From Euglena gracilis (lineage: Eukaryota; Euglenida; Euglenophyceae; Euglenales): a stretch of DNA of 64,000 nt. The stretch lies in NCBI GenBank assembly GCA_039621445.1, contig CP154956.1, positions 89,038,482 through 89,102,481 on the forward strand. The letters run 5' to 3'. This document shows positions 22,411-34,510 of the stretch, piece after piece. Position 1 is the stretch's first letter. Each line of letters opens with the position of its first letter. The translations under genes were made by a program, and so were the position numbers. The notes under the pieces are model-generated. The model searched no databases and had not been told where the DNA came from. It saw only the letters and a list, made by a program, of their open reading frames with translations.

Positions 22411-22499
22411 TTTGGACCCCTTTTGGGACGCATGTAGGAGGTCCCCCTGGGGGGCCAAAAGTGCCTTCCTTAAAAATAATTATGGCCCCCATCTTTGCA

Positions 22500-22625
22500 A
22501 AGGGTTGGCGGTGCCAGAGGAGGTGCCTGGTTAGGCCTGACCTGCCACCACCCCTCCCTGGATTCCTTAAAGACCTGGGGCCGGCTGATCCATTCAGGAA
22601 TATTGACAGCGTCGTAAAACACCTG
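22500..22625 (+). repeat. Dispersed repeat family J, copy 1
   Basis: AGGGTTGGCGGTGCCAGAGG followed by TGGTTAGGC. The same string with one change (GGTTGGTGGTGCCAGAGG) is at 33103-33121. Confidence 0.6.
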
Positions 22626-23455
22626 TCAAGCCTGAAACAATGGTGTGGAGTGGTGGGGTATCCACAGAGGTGGGTAAAAAAACACAGAACAATAAGAGAA
22701 TACAACACCAGGAAAAAAAGCACAGAGATTCAGATGATTGAAAAAAAAATAAACATTTCTGTTGGTCCCAAAACATGCTTGCCACTTCCTGCCAAAAATA
22801 GGGGGTTCCTGCCCCTTCCAGGGGACTCAGCAAAACTTACCGGACCCCCCACCCCGTCATCCGGGTCATCAACCTTTTTAAAGATTTCTGGTCCCAACCA
22901 TCCGTTCACCTGTGCCCCCAACCCGCACAATGATGCGAGGCTCCTGAGGAGAGCAAAACGCCTGCCAAAGGACAGCGTGGTGGGTCACAGGCAATACTGG
23001 GGGAGTAATGTACAGGGCAAAGGGGAGATATGGCCCTGGGGGCTCAGGGTCGAGGCCAGGCTGCCGTTGTTGGTTGGTGGTGGTGCTGTGTTTGAGAGAG
23101 GGGACAGGACCTTTGGGACCTTCAATAGACATGAATGGGATTGCAAAAAAAATCACAAAAAATAAGGCAATTGTGTGCATTTTTGGTGGTTGCCAATCAT
23201 CCCCCGATAGACACAATCTCTATGACTACTGGGCCATAAATCGCATTACTGGCACTGGGCTGGACTAAAACTTCTTCAACTACACAACAGGAGTGGACTT
23301 CGGAATTACAAAATTTAATCATTCAAAAAGTCCTGAAAATGAAAAAAAGCACAAAATAATTGCATACGTTGTGCCTGTTGGCATGCTTGTGTCCACATAT
23401 GATCCGGGTATATGGTATTATTCACACACACAGGGATGTGCATGTGTGTGGGAAA
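22626..23455. other. No gene recognised
   Basis: Unique, balanced composition. Several short open stretches on both strands without paired splice sites. Confidence 0.4.
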
Positions 23456-23460
23456 TGGAC

Positions 23461-23620
23461 ATCTCCTCGGGTGGCAGAAACAGCAAAGCCCGGTCGAGAC
23501 GCTGGGATAGCCGCCTCGATGGTCACCGCCTTGAGAACCTGCAGGAAGCACTGGAGGGACTGCGGGCAGACTTCCACCTCCAGTGGACGGATCGGAACCC
23601 CATTCCTACCCCCTCCCCGC
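23461..23620 (+). CDS. Exon candidate, coiled-coil-like
   Basis: Plus frame reads RWDSRLDGHRLENLQEALEG and LRADFHLQWTDRNP, a charged, leucine-spaced composition typical of helical protein. The minus strand is also open over the same bases with hydrophobic content, so strand is not settled. Splice sites at the ends are not clear; CCCCTCCCCGCACCAG at 23610-23625 is a possible acceptor for a following exon. Confidence 0.35.
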
Positions 23621-23829
23621 ACCAGCTCGCATCCACAAGTTCCATCCCCGAGGGAATATCTTAAGGACCCCCGGAGGCAGGTGTAGCCGGCCAGCCAGGT
23701 GCAGGTGCAGCCAGCTGGCCAGAAAAAGGTGTTGGCTGGACACCGAGGGGGGGGGGCTTCCCCCCAGGTGGGTGCGGGGTAAGGACTTGGTTTTTGCACA
23801 GCCGGTCATCGCCCAGCATCGCACGGCAT

Positions 23830-24126
23830 CGCCTTTGAAGCCATCACTGGCGGACCTCCAGTACCTGCATCCACTCCCTCTGCTCCAGTGCCGGTGTCCA
23901 GTCCAAGCACTCCAGTGCCCGAATCCACTCCAACGCTTCCAGTGCAATATGAGATATTTGTCTTGTGGGAAATGACTTCACAAATCCAAAATATGATTTT
24001 GAGAAACAGCAACATCGCCCAGCATTGCCCTGCATCGGAACTCCCCCTCTGGTCTCCAAAAATCCAACATCGCCCAGTACCACCCAGCATCGCTGAGCAT
24101 CGTCCAGCAATCGCTAGAGGTGCTTG
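23830..24126 (+). repeat. Minisatellite plus family I repeat, copy 2
   Basis: CAGTGCC/TCCACTCC units (23860-23945), then an AT-rich link, then CAGCATTGCCCTGCATCGG, CAAAAATCCAACATCGCCC and TAGAGGTGCTTG, as at 20053-20157. Confidence 0.7.
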
Positions 24127-24299
24127 GGGGGGGGGTCCTGGAGGGGTCCAGCCAGCTGGATCCAAATCCTCTGGGGGGGATCTGCAGCCCTGCTGGGAGC
24201 TGGTGGCTGGAGAAAGGTGCTGGCTGACTGAATTCCAACTTGAGAAATTCCCACTTGTGAGTATGTCCAATATACATATGTGAGTGAGCATTTTTCACA

Positions 24300-24390
24300 C
24301 ACTCTGTATCTTCCTCTGTGTGTGCGGGCGCGTGCGTTCGTGCGTTCGCACGTGTGCGCGCGCGCGTGTGTGTGAATGTGAGTGCGCACG
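24300..24390. repeat. GTGTGCG alternating purine-pyrimidine tract
   Basis: GTGTGCGGGCGCGTGCGTTCG-type run ending in GCGCGCGCGTGTGTGTG. Similar in kind to 18890-18950. Confidence 0.75.
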
Positions 24391-24884
24391 CATGCAATCT
24401 CGGTGTCTGGAAGCAGATGCATCGCAGTAGAAACATACACTCAAGCACCCTGGATCAAAAGCCTGGCTGACGGATGTGACTGACTTGAGTGCTGCGTGCT
24501 AACAGGGCAGCAACAAAGAACCTGGAAGTTGAAATGCAGTCTGAATCCTGGAAGTTGTGAAAGGCAGAAGAGGAATCATAATTTTCAGAAAAAATCCAAG
24601 CCCCTCAAGCCACCCAAGCCCAACACCGCCGACCTTGTTTGGGTTCTCAAGGGACGCAATGATTTCTTAAATTAAGATTTGGTACTTATGTGCGTGGTAT
24701 CTGAGACCTTGAACATCATGACAAAACTTGGAGGGAGTTGTGATTTCCGGAAAAAGTGGAAGAAGATCTTTCCGAACTGGCCCAAACTGTCCACATACAC
24801 AGAAGATTGAGGCTGTTGACACTCTTGGATATGTGACGCAACCCAAAAAATGTACCCCCGAAATCTTTTTTGAGGGACGCACCA
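24391..24884. other. No gene recognised
   Basis: Unique sequence without paired splice signals. Confidence 0.4.
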
Positions 24885-25085
24885 AAAAAACCGAAGCCGC
24901 GGCTGATGGCTGTGGGAGCGGAAAGGGCCGCACATCGCTCCGGGCCGCCCTGCCCAGCAGCCCGAGGTCGCGCTGTACAGTGGCAGCCAGCCACGGCACC
25001 TCCGCCAGGCCGGCGGGCTCCGGGTCACTGCGGCGGCCAGCGACCGCACCAGTGGCCTGGCGCATCCCACAGGGACTATCATTTA
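24885..25085 (-). CDS. Weak exon candidate, GC-rich
   Basis: A GC-rich island whose minus strand reads GLAEVPWLAATVQRDLGLLG with high third-position G/C. A second minus frame is open too. Edges lack clear splice signals. No family recognised. Confidence 0.3.
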
Positions 25086-25739
25086 GTGCTCTGCGGCGAA
25101 GTTTGCCGCGGCGCAAAAAAAAATTTCCCACGGCGCATGCGGCACAGAAAAAAAATTCTCCGTGGCACACTAAATGAAAGTCTGGTCCCACAGGCACATC
25201 GGGGTGGCGAGGTTGGCTTTCTGGGTTCCCACTGGGCCCCACCCACAATATGAAGAGTCCCCCCCCCCCTCCCCATTCTCCAGGAGGGTTGCCGCCCAAG
25301 GGGTCTGGGGGGCTGATTCAGCGAGGAGTGTGATGAATTCTTTCAGAATTTTTGTCACTTTTATACTTTTATGAAATACACAGTGCAACAAGAAGACAGA
25401 GAAGGTTTGCGGTGTATCACCCTCAATTCCGGCAAATCATTCTTTTGGTCTTTCTGGTTCTTCTGTTGGAGACAGGTGCCCAAAAGGACAGGTCTGCAAA
25501 TATGGACTTGGAGACAATTTCCTGGAGGGTTTGGGTCAGAAGGCACAAAGAAAGTCCACACGCACTTTGTATATATGTGAAGCCTGAACATGTGTTTCCA
25601 ATTCAACCAACTCGTGATTTGTAAATACATTTAACAAAAAATGCAAAAAAAATACAAAAACAGTCATAAGGACACAGGTCAGTGGGTGCAAGGGCTGGAG
25701 ACAGGTTCCAAGGGGACAAGTAAATGAGTACCCCCCCCC
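25086..25739. other. No gene recognised
   Basis: Contains a C block at 25260-25270 and otherwise unique DNA. Confidence 0.4.
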
Positions 25740-26115
25740 GTCACGTCCGACTGTATGTATGCCTGTCCTCCGACTGGGGGAGGGGGTGGACATAGGTGCT
25801 GGCCAAACCCCTCCGACCTGGGGGGTTGGTCATTTGGACAAGAGGTCAAAAAAAAAGTACGACGACTGGAGGGGGGGGGGGGTACCTGGGACTCCCCCTC
25901 CCGAAAAAAGGTGAAATTTTTCCTTTCGACACTGGCACTGGAATCCGTCATTTTGATAAATATTTGCCCAAAAATGCCCAAACTGGCATCTTTGGCTGAT
26001 TTTTGGTGGCAAGAATTTTCGGCCCGGTGCTTCGCGCTGGGCCAAAAATCTTGTAAAACCTCTGGAGAGGTGTCCTCCAACAGGAGAAGGTGGTTGTTAG
26101 ACACAGGGAGGTCGT
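25740..26115 (+). mobile_element. Family C element, diverged copy
   Basis: Plus orientation. Shows GGTCAAAAAAAAAGTACG, GAAAAAAGGTGAAATTTTTCC, AAAATGCCCAAACTGGCA, ATTTTCGGCCCGGTGCTTCG and GAGGTGTCCTCC in the order of 27440-27780. The right end has GGTTGTTAGACAC. Diverged but clearly the same family. Confidence 0.6.
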
Positions 26116-26159
26116 TGAACATACGAGGGGTATAGGCGTGGGGACAATTCCACGGAAAG

Positions 26160-26990
26160 GACACTTTCTCCGGGGCGGATATGCACTAGCGGTCCTTTCG
26201 ATGAGGAAAGAAGGGCAAGCCGCAGGTGTTTATTGGCATGTGACTCTCATGTGCAGCTGCCGGGGCGCTCCGTGCCGCCCTCTTGCATCCGAGCTGCGAT
26301 CGCACAGCAGCACTGTGCCAGCGTGCCTAATTCCTGCTGGGCGAACAGCACCAAATGGGCCGCAAACAGGCATTTGGGGCATTTTTTTTGCAGCGCGCTC
26401 GGATGTTACCCTCTGGCACTCCCCAAGGACACAGGTTGCCCTGAGCACGCTCCCCAGATTGAAAACGAAATGGACAAAACGACGAAATAAGAGAGGTTTG
26501 CATTTGGGTCGCTTGCTTCTGTTTATGTTTATGCCGCCGAAAAGGCATGGTTGCAAATGGGGACAGCGTTCCATGGAGGAGGACAGTGCAGAGGGTAATC
26601 TAATTTGATTCTCCGCAGCTTCTGAAAATTTGAATATCTTTTGCTTTGATCCATTAATCGCTTTGATCCTGCATTATTGTGAAGACGCCGACCTCTGGCA
26701 AATTCAAAAGACAGGAGGAAAATCACGGCTACATCATCCACGACAACTGCATGCATCCGCTGACAAACGCAGTTCACGGTGCAAGTGGGTGCTAACTCCG
26801 CCGCAGGGGCATTTTGCTGCACTGAGCTCCTGCGGTGGTCCATTTGGTTGGGGGGGGGGGGTGCAGATCCTTGGCGCCGGATTGGGGGATGAAGCCATCC
26901 GCCCACTGTGTCACCAACATGTAAAAAAAAAGAAAAAGAAATCCAAAGTCGCAGCGCATTCCAGGAGAAATCCACGGGGTAAATGGTGGA
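26160..26990. other. Coding-like unique region, strand unresolved
   Basis: A non-repetitive stretch open in several frames. Minus readings include LLSFEFARGRRLHNNAGSKR and RVTSERAAKKMPQMPVCGPF; a plus frame runs open for about 170 codons (26090-26608). All have natural residue composition. Overlapping open frames on both strands can arise by chance at this GC content, and I found no decisive splice pair. Confidence 0.3.
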
Positions 26991-27383
26991 AAGATGGCTG
27001 AACTTTGGCTAAAAAGGGGGATCGTTTTCGGAGGAAAGCGGTTTCTGGCATCCTTGACCCGTGGCCCATCCACCCAAACGTAAAAAAAGTGGTTTTTGAC
27101 ATTTCAGTTAAAGCCACAGAGGCCTGACCACGCCTTGAGCGATGTGGAAGGGCGTGGACCCATAAATGAGGACCTCCATCTCAGGCGGGGACCGATCGAG
27201 TCTTCCCCCACTCGACCCTTGTATGCTCCAGTGCGTCCAACAGGTTCAACCTCCCAAATCACAGCCCCCTGCACTCCCCCCCCCCCGGACTTGTAGTTAC
27301 CCCCCTCCCACCGGACTTACAACGACAAAAAATTTGGACCAGGGCGTTTGTAGGACACGGGGGGGAGTACCCTCCCCCCCCTA
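26991..27383. other. No gene recognised
   Basis: Unique sequence followed by C blocks leading into the family C element. Confidence 0.35.
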
Positions 27384-27780
27384 TGTCCAACGACCAGTAA
27401 CCTCTGTCCTCCGACCAGGGGGGTGGTCGTTGGACATAGGGTAGTGACCAAAAAGGTGTCCTATGACCGGGGGGGTGGTCGTTGGGCAAGGGGTCAAAAA
27501 AAATGTTGGCGGGTAATCGGGACCCCACCCCCCAAAAAAGGTCAAATTTTCCCTTCCAGCGCTTTGCGCCGAAAATTTTGGGCAATTTTGACAAATTTTT
27601 GTCCAAAAAGTGCCAAAAATGGCATTTTGGCCAATTTTTGACCGATTTGGGGCACAAAAATTTTCGGCCCGGCGCTTCGCGCCGGGACCAAAATTTTTGC
27701 CAAACCTCCAAAAAGGTGTCCTCTGACCGGGGGGGTGGTCGTTGGACATAGGGGGGTCGTTGGACATAGGGGGGGGGGGG
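27384..27780 (+). mobile_element. Family C element, well-preserved copy
   Basis: Starts ATGTCCAACGACC, has GTCGTTGGACATAGG at both inner left and right positions, and GGTGTCCT(A/C)TGACCGGGG at both ends. Interior: CAGCGCTTTGCGCCG, AAAAGTGCCAAAAATGGCA hairpin, and CGGCCCGGCGCTTCGCGCCG hairpin. About 330 bp can be aligned with 61809-62150 with few differences. No open frame of note. Superfamily unassigned because the target duplication is not visible. Confidence 0.75.
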
Positions 27781-27790
27781 GGTAAGAAAC

Positions 27791-27911
27791 TGGGTAAGAA
27801 GCGTGGGGCCCCGGGCTGGACGTCCTCCGGCAGTGGGGGCAACAGGTCCCGCAGCGCCTCGGACTTCGTTTTGCGCAGGGCGTACGCGATGGCGGTCGGG
27901 GTGGGGACGCC
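27791..27911 (-). CDS. Internal exon candidate next to family C element
   Basis: 121 nt on the minus strand. Acceptor CCCTCCCGTGTGCAG, donor CCCA|GTTTCT. Enters at a codon boundary and leaves with one extra base. The 40 codons read PTPTAIAYALRKTKSEALRD and LLPPLPEDVQPGAP, almost all with G or C in third position. No family recognised. The family C element lies within the downstream intron, about 10 bp from the donor. Confidence 0.5.
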
Positions 27912-28563
27912 CTGCACACGGGAGGGCATCAGGGAAATTCTCAAGGACTCTAGGGTCCAGATGGCCGGCTGGGGGGAAAATGGTGCTGGCTGAAGCCCCC
28001 ATCCCTGCGGGTGGTGGGGACTGCAGCCGGTTGGCCGGGCTTGACCTGTTGGGTACCCAAAACTGGCAAAAAAAAACCAGCAGGGTTGGAGTGGTGCAAC
28101 CAAACTGACGAGGCAAACCGAAACCAAACAAAAACCCTAAAAAAAAACACCACCATTCTTGACCCATTTTTCGGGGAAAAAATCTGCACGAAGCGCCAAA
28201 ATATCTTTCAGCTCAGCTTGGCTGTGCTGAGCTGCCCACTGGTCAACGCCCACCGTTGACTGGATGCGGGTCCCTGCCGGCTGGGCAGGGCCCGGCCACG
28301 GATGGCACATACTGGCAGAGGGTCTTCGTGAAAATTCTGGATTCGAGTGACACATCATCATCCATCAGGAATCACACAACTGGCCAACTCCAAGAAATAA
28401 TCATGTTTTTGCTTCGGAGCAGAATTCTGTTTTTAAAAAATAACTTTATTGTTTTTGCATTGTGCAGCCAGTCTCCCCCAAAATAAACACTGCCTCGTTC
28501 ACAGAAACTACTTTTGGTTTGGTCAACAATTTCATTGCCTTCCCGAACAAGAAGTGGTGCTGC
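27912..28563. other. Possible intron
   Basis: Unique DNA between two minus-strand exon candidates. Contains ACCAGCAGGGTTGGAGTGG, related to the motif near 6360. Confidence 0.35.
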
Positions 28564-28714
28564 TCAAGCTGGGTGGGGGAGGGGCGGCCTCCCCATAGTC
28601 CGGTGCACGGCGCCACCCCACAGTTGCATGGTGAGGGCGACCACCACCTGCTCCATGGCCTGCCCGGCAAAGGCAAACGCGGCCGGGGCCCTGGGGAGCG
28701 CTTGTATGGCCCAG
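28564..28714 (-). CDS. Exon candidate beside the satellite
   Basis: Minus-strand stretch directly abutting the ATCC/AGCC array, with CCAAAG as a possible weak acceptor. It reads [20 protein letters not shown] then [17 protein letters not shown] and runs to a TGA at 28564, so it could be a terminal exon; alternatively CTGTGGG|GTGGC is a donor. High third-position G/C, as in the exon at 27791. No family recognised. Confidence 0.4.
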
Positions 28715-28720
28715 CTTTGG

Positions 28721-29237
28721 ATCCATCCATCCAGCCAGCCAGCCAGCCATCCATCCATCCAGCCAGCCAGCCATCCATCCAGCCAGCCAGCCATCCATCC
28801 ATCCATCCATCCATCCATCCATCCATCCATCCAGCCAGCCAGCCAGCCAGCCATCCATCCATCCATCCATCCATCCATCCATCCATCCATCCATCCATCC
28901 ATCCACCCATCCATCCATCCAGCCAGCCAGCCAGCCATCCATCCATCCATCCATCCATCCAGCAGCCAGCCATCCATCCATCCAGCCAGCCCTCCTTCCA
29001 TCCGTCTATCCATCCAGCAATCCATCCAGCCAGCCAGCCACCCATCCATCCATCCATCCATCCATCCATCCATCCATCCATCCAGCCAGCCAGCCAGCCA
29101 TCCAGCCAGCCATCCATCCATCCATCCATCCAGCCAGCCATCCATCCATCCATCCATCCATCCATCCATCCATCCATCCATCCATCCATCCATCCATCCA
29201 TCCATCCATCCATCCATCCATCCATCCATCCATCCAT

Positions 29238-29272
<35 letters not shown>

Positions 29273-29745
29273 TCCATCCATCCATCCAGCCAGCCATCCA
29301 TCCAGCCAGCCATCCATCCAACCAGCCAGCCAGCCAGCATCCATCCATCCATCCATCCATCCAGCCAGCCAGCCATCCAGCCATCCATCCAGCCAGCCAT
29401 CCAGCCATCCATCCAGCCATCCATACAGCCAGCCAGCCATCCATCCATCCATCCAGCCATCCATCCATCCCAGCCAGCCAGCCATCCATCCAGCCAGCCA
29501 GCCAGCCAGCCAGCCATCCATCCATCCAGCCATCCATCCAGCCTCCCAGCCAGCCAGCCAGCCAGCCATCCATCCATCCAACCATCCATCCAGCCAGCCA
29601 GCCATCCATCCAGCCAGCCAGCCAGCCATCCATCCATCCAGCCAGCCAGCCATCCATCCATCCAGCCAGCCATCCATCCATCCATCCATCCATCCATCCA
29701 CCCATCCAGCCATCCAGCCATCCATCCATCCATCCATCCATCCAT

Positions 29746-29792
<47 letters not shown>

Positions 29793-30880
29793 TCCAGCCA
29801 TCCATCCAGCCATCCATCCATCCATCCATCCATCCATCCATCCATCCATCCATCCATCCATCCATCCATCCATCCATCCATCCAGCCAGCCAGCCATCCA
29901 TCCATCCATCCATCCATCCAGCCAGCCAGCCATCCATCCATCCATCCATCCATCCATCCATCCATCCATCCATCCATCCATCCATCCATCCAGCCAGCCA
30001 GCCATCCATCCATCCATCCATCCAGCCAGCCATCCATCCATCCAGCCATCCATCCATCCAGCCAGCCATCCATCCAGCCATCCAGCCATCCATCCAGCCA
30101 GCCAGCCATCAATCCAGCCAGCCATCCAGCCAGCCAGCCATCCAGCCCTCCCTCCATCCACCATCCATTCTTCCACCCATCCATCCATCCATCCATCCAT
30201 CCAGCCAGCCAGCCAGCCAGCCATCCATCCATCCATCCATCCATCCATCCATCCATCCATCCATCCATCCATCCATCCATCCATCCATCCATCCATCCAT
30301 CCATCCATCCAGCCAGCCATCCATCCATCCAGCCAGCCAGCCAGCCAGCCATCAATCCATCCATCCAGCCAGCCAGCCATCCATCCATCCAGCCAGCCAG
30401 CCATCCATCCATCCATCCATCCATCCATCCATCCATCCATCCATCCATCCATCCATCCATCCATCCATCCATCCAGCCAGCCAGCCAGCCAGCCATCCAT
30501 CCATCCATCCAGCCAGCCAGCCATCCATCCATCCAGCCAGCCAGCCATCCATCCATCCATCCATCCATCCATCCATCCATCCATCCAGCCAGCCAGCCAG
30601 CCATCCATCCATCCATCCATCCATCCATCCATCCATCCATCCATCCATCCATCCATCCATCCATCCATCCATCCATCCATCCATCCAGCCATCCAGCCAT
30701 CCATCCATCCATCCATCCATCCATCCATCCATCCATCCATCCATCCATCCATCCATCCATCCATCCATCCAGCCAGCCAGCCATCCATCCATCCATCCAT
30801 CCATCCAGCCAGCCATCCATCCATCCATCCATCCATCCATCCATCCATCCATCCATCCATCCATCCATCCATCCATCCAT

Positions 30881-30915
<35 letters not shown>

Positions 30916-31100
30916 TCCATCCATCCATCCATCCATCCATCCATCCATCCATCCATCCATCCATCCATCCATCCATCCATCCATCCATCCATCCATCCAT
31001 CCATCCATCCATCCATCCATCCAGCCAGCCAGCCAGCCAGCCATCCATCCATCCATCCATCCATCCATCCATCCACCCATCCATCCATCCATCCATCCAT

Positions 31101-31135
<35 letters not shown>

Positions 31136-32756
31136 TCCATCCATCCATCCAGCCAGCCAGCCAGCCAGCCAGCCATCCAGCCAGCCAGCCAGCCAGCCAT
31201 CCATCCATCCATCCATCCAGCCAGCCAGCCAGCCAGCCATCCATCCATCCATCCATCCATCCATCCATCCATCCATCCATCCATCCATCCATCCATCCAT
31301 CCATCCATCCATCCATCCATCCATCCATCCATCCATCCATCCATCCATCCATCCAGCCAGCCATCCATCCATCCATCCATCCATCCATCCATCCATCCAT
31401 CCATCCATCCATCCATCCATCCATCCATCCATCCATCCATCCATCCATCCATCCAGCCATCCATCCATCCATCCATCCACCCATCCATCCATCCATCCAT
31501 CCATCCATCCATCCAGCCAGCCAGCCAGCCAGCCATCCAGCCAGCCAGCCATCCATCCATCCAGCCAGCCATCCATCCATCCATCCATCCATCCATCCAT
31601 CCATCCATCCATCCATCCATCCATCCAGCCAGCCAGCCAGCCATCCATCCATCCATCCATCCATCCATCCATCCATCCATCCATCCATCCATCCATCCAT
31701 CCATCCACCCACCCACCCAGCCAGCCAGCCAGCCATCCATCCATCCATCCATCCATCCATCCATCCATCCATCCATCCATCCATCCATCCATCCACCCAC
31801 CCAGCCATCCATCCATCCATCCAGCCAGCCATCCATCCATCCATCCATCCATCCATCCATCCATCCAGCCAGCCATCCATCCATCCATCCATCCATCCAT
31901 CCATCCATCCATCCATCCAGCCAGCCAGCCATCCATCCATCCATCCAGCCAGCCATCCATCCATCCATCCAGCCATCCATCCATCCAGCCAGCCATCCAT
32001 CCATCCATCCAGCCATCCATCCATCCATCCATCCATCCATCCATCCAGCCAGCCAGCCAGCCATCCATCCATCCATCCATCCATCCATCCATCCATCCAT
32101 CCATCCATCCATCCATCCATCCATCCATCCATCCATCCATCCATCCATCCAGCCATCCATCCATCCATCCAGCCAGCCATCCATCCATCCATCCATCCAT
32201 CCATCCATCCATCCATCCATCCATCCAGCCATCCATCCATCCATCCAGCCAGCCATCCATCCATCCGTCCGTCCATCCATCCATCCATCCATCCATCCAT
32301 CCATCCAGCCATCCATCCATCCATCCAGCCAGCCATCCATCCATCCATCCATCCATCCATCCATCCATCCATCCATCCAGCCAGCCATCCATCCATCCAT
32401 CCATCCATCCATCCATCCATCCATCCATCCATCCAGCCATCCATCCATCCATCCATCCATCCATCCATCCAGCCAGCCAGCCATCCATCCATCCATCCAT
32501 CCATCCATCCATCCATCCACCCATCCAGCCAGCCAGCCATCCAGCCAGCCAGCCAGCCATCCATCCATCCATCCATCCATCCATCCATCCATCCATCCAT
32601 CCAGCCAGCCAGCCAGCCAGCCAGCCATCCAGCCAGCCAGCCATCCATCCATCCATCCATCCATCCATCCATCCATCCATCCATCCATCCATCCATCCAT
32701 CCATCCATCCATCCATCCATCCATCCATCCATCCATCCATCCATCCAGCCATCCAT

Positions 32757-32792
<36 letters not shown>

Positions 32793-32969
32793 CCAGCCAG
32801 CCATCCATCCATCCATCCATCCAGCCAGCCATCCATCCATCCATCCATCCATCCATCCATCCATCCAGCCAGCCAGCCAGCCAGCCATCCATCCATCCAG
32901 CCAGCCATCCATCCATCCATCCATCCATCCATCCAGCCAGCCAGCCAGCCAGCCAGCCATCCATCCATC
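28721..32969. repeat. 4.25 kb ATCC/AGCC tetranucleotide satellite
   Basis: About 1060 tetranucleotide units of two kinds, ATCC and AGCC, in blocks of varying length. AGCC blocks hold from one to about ten units. Rare variants are ACCC, GTCC and single-base phase slips near 28962, 29336 and 29467. With a 12-nt reading period and no stop codons in most frames it yields frames above 1300 codons on both strands (Ser-Ile-His-Pro or Trp-Met-Asp-Gly types). I do not regard these as genes. Confidence 0.97.
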
Positions 32970-33102
32970 TCTCTTCCCATCCACAGGTATACGCACCGAC
33001 ACAATGCCCTCCAGCGTTGGTCAACTACGGCCTGGAACACCCCCCCCCCTTTGGCAACGAGCAGTTCCCCTATTTACTTTAACTGACCTCCCAGCCACCT
33101 AA
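32970..33102. other. Satellite edge
   Basis: Short unique link with a C block at 33040. No gene signal. Confidence 0.4.
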
Positions 33103-33205
33103 GGGTTGGTGGTGCCAGAGGAGGTGAGTGGTTAGGCAAAACCTGACCACCTCTGAGGGTGACCCCTCCCTCACCAGATTATTGAAGACCCGGGGGAGGT
33201 GGGGC
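33103..33205 (+). repeat. Dispersed repeat family J, copy 2
   Basis: GGTTGGTGGTGCCAGAGG and GTGGTTAGGC match 22505-22540. It continues with CCTCCCTCACCAGATTATTG. Confidence 0.55.
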
Positions 33206-33600
33206 TGGCAAAGCAGGTATGGTCATCCAGAGTCCCAGACCCAGTCACGCCCAGTCACGCCAACGGAAATCCCAGTCATCCCAGCTTTGGGGAGGTTCTT
33301 TGGCCATTTTTTTTTGCCCACTTCCGGCTGCCATTGGCTGTTTTTTTTTTGGCCACTGTTAACTGCTCTTGGTTGCTTTTTGGTCACTTTTGGCAACTTT
33401 TGGGCCACCTTTGTCCTTCTTTGCCCACTTCAGGCTGCTTCTGCTGCTCTTTGTCCACTTTTAGGTCATTGTTGGCCGTCTTGGCTGCCTTTTTTGCTGC
33501 TTTTGACGGCTTTTGGCCACCCTTTGCTGTTCTTGCCAACCTTTGGCCACTTTTTGCTGCTTTTAAAGCAGCAAAAAGTGGTTCTTGGCCAAGAGGGGAG
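33206..33600. repeat. CAGTCACGCC and TTTTGGCCAC low-complexity tract
   Basis: CCCAGTCACGCC units (33237-33262) like those at 36590-36720 and 41180-41220, then degenerate TTTTTGGCCACTTTTGG units. Confidence 0.55.
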
Positions 33601-34322
33601 TGTATGCAACATTAGTTCCCACTGGGTGCATGCAACGTCAGTGCCCAGACTGTAGTCATTTCAAAGGTGCTTGGGGCTGGCTGATGCGTCCAGAATAATA
33701 ATAATAATGAATATTCCTGATGTGCGTGCAAAATACATATTGGTTAGATGGTTCTGTTTAACAATATCTGTACAGCCGCCACCTTGGAACCTCCCCTCTG
33801 TCCACATTCTGTGACAACTCTGGGGGGGGGGGGCTTACTGGGTGTCCCAGAAACCAGTGGGAAATGGGGTGTTGGCCAGTGCCCATGTTGGGGTCCCCTG
33901 TTCTTGGGGGAGGGGTTGTCGAACTCTTCCTTTTTGCCACAATCCATACATTCAGTCCTGCCTGAAGGCCTGGCACAGCAAAAAAAAGAGATGTCTCTGG
34001 GGTAGTTTGTGTGACACAAAAAGTTTGATTGTACGATGATGGTCTGAGAAGGTACCACCAGAAGGTAACCCTGTGTTCACAAACACCATCTTTTCAACCC
34101 TAATTTTTTGGACAGTTGGCTGTTCCCGGCCGAGTCGCCCCGCGCAGGGTTCCCAGCGCCCAGGCAACGTTGGGGTCTTCGGCCAGTGCAGTGGGGCCAG
34201 GGCCCACCCAGCCTCAAAGGGGGCACAGTACGGTGCCTGGCGGACGACCCAATGCCATCCTGCATTTCCGGCTTGCATGGGCCAAGGGGGGAAACCTGCA
34301 GATACTGCTACTACTATACTAT
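33601..34322. other. No gene recognised
   Basis: Unique DNA with an ATA triplet run at 33696-33708. No paired splice sites. Confidence 0.4.
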
Positions 34323-34510
34323 ACTGATATATATATATATGTATGTATGTATGTATGTATATATATACATCAGTATATACTGTAGTACAAAACTGGTATA
34401 TATATATATATACATATATATCAGTATATACTGTAGTACTATACTGGTATATATATATATATATCAGTATATATACTGTATATATACTGATACTACTACT
34501 ACTACTACCC
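34323..34510. repeat. AT island with CAGTATATACTG palindromes and CTA run
   Basis: TATA and GTAT units, then CAGTATATACTGTAGTAC recurring three times, closing with (CTA)n at 34490-34507. Confidence 0.85.

Noticed and set aside
28446-33102. Open frames of 1300-1550 codons on both strands
   Set aside because: They exist only because the ATCC/AGCC array has a 12-nt reading period without stops. Several frames are open at once, and the products are pure four-residue repeats. No start or splice context supports them.
33128-33655. 175-codon hydrophobic plus frame
   Set aside because: Produced by TTTTTGGCCACTTTTGG low-complexity DNA, which reads as Leu/Phe-rich in any frame; a membrane protein is not supported.
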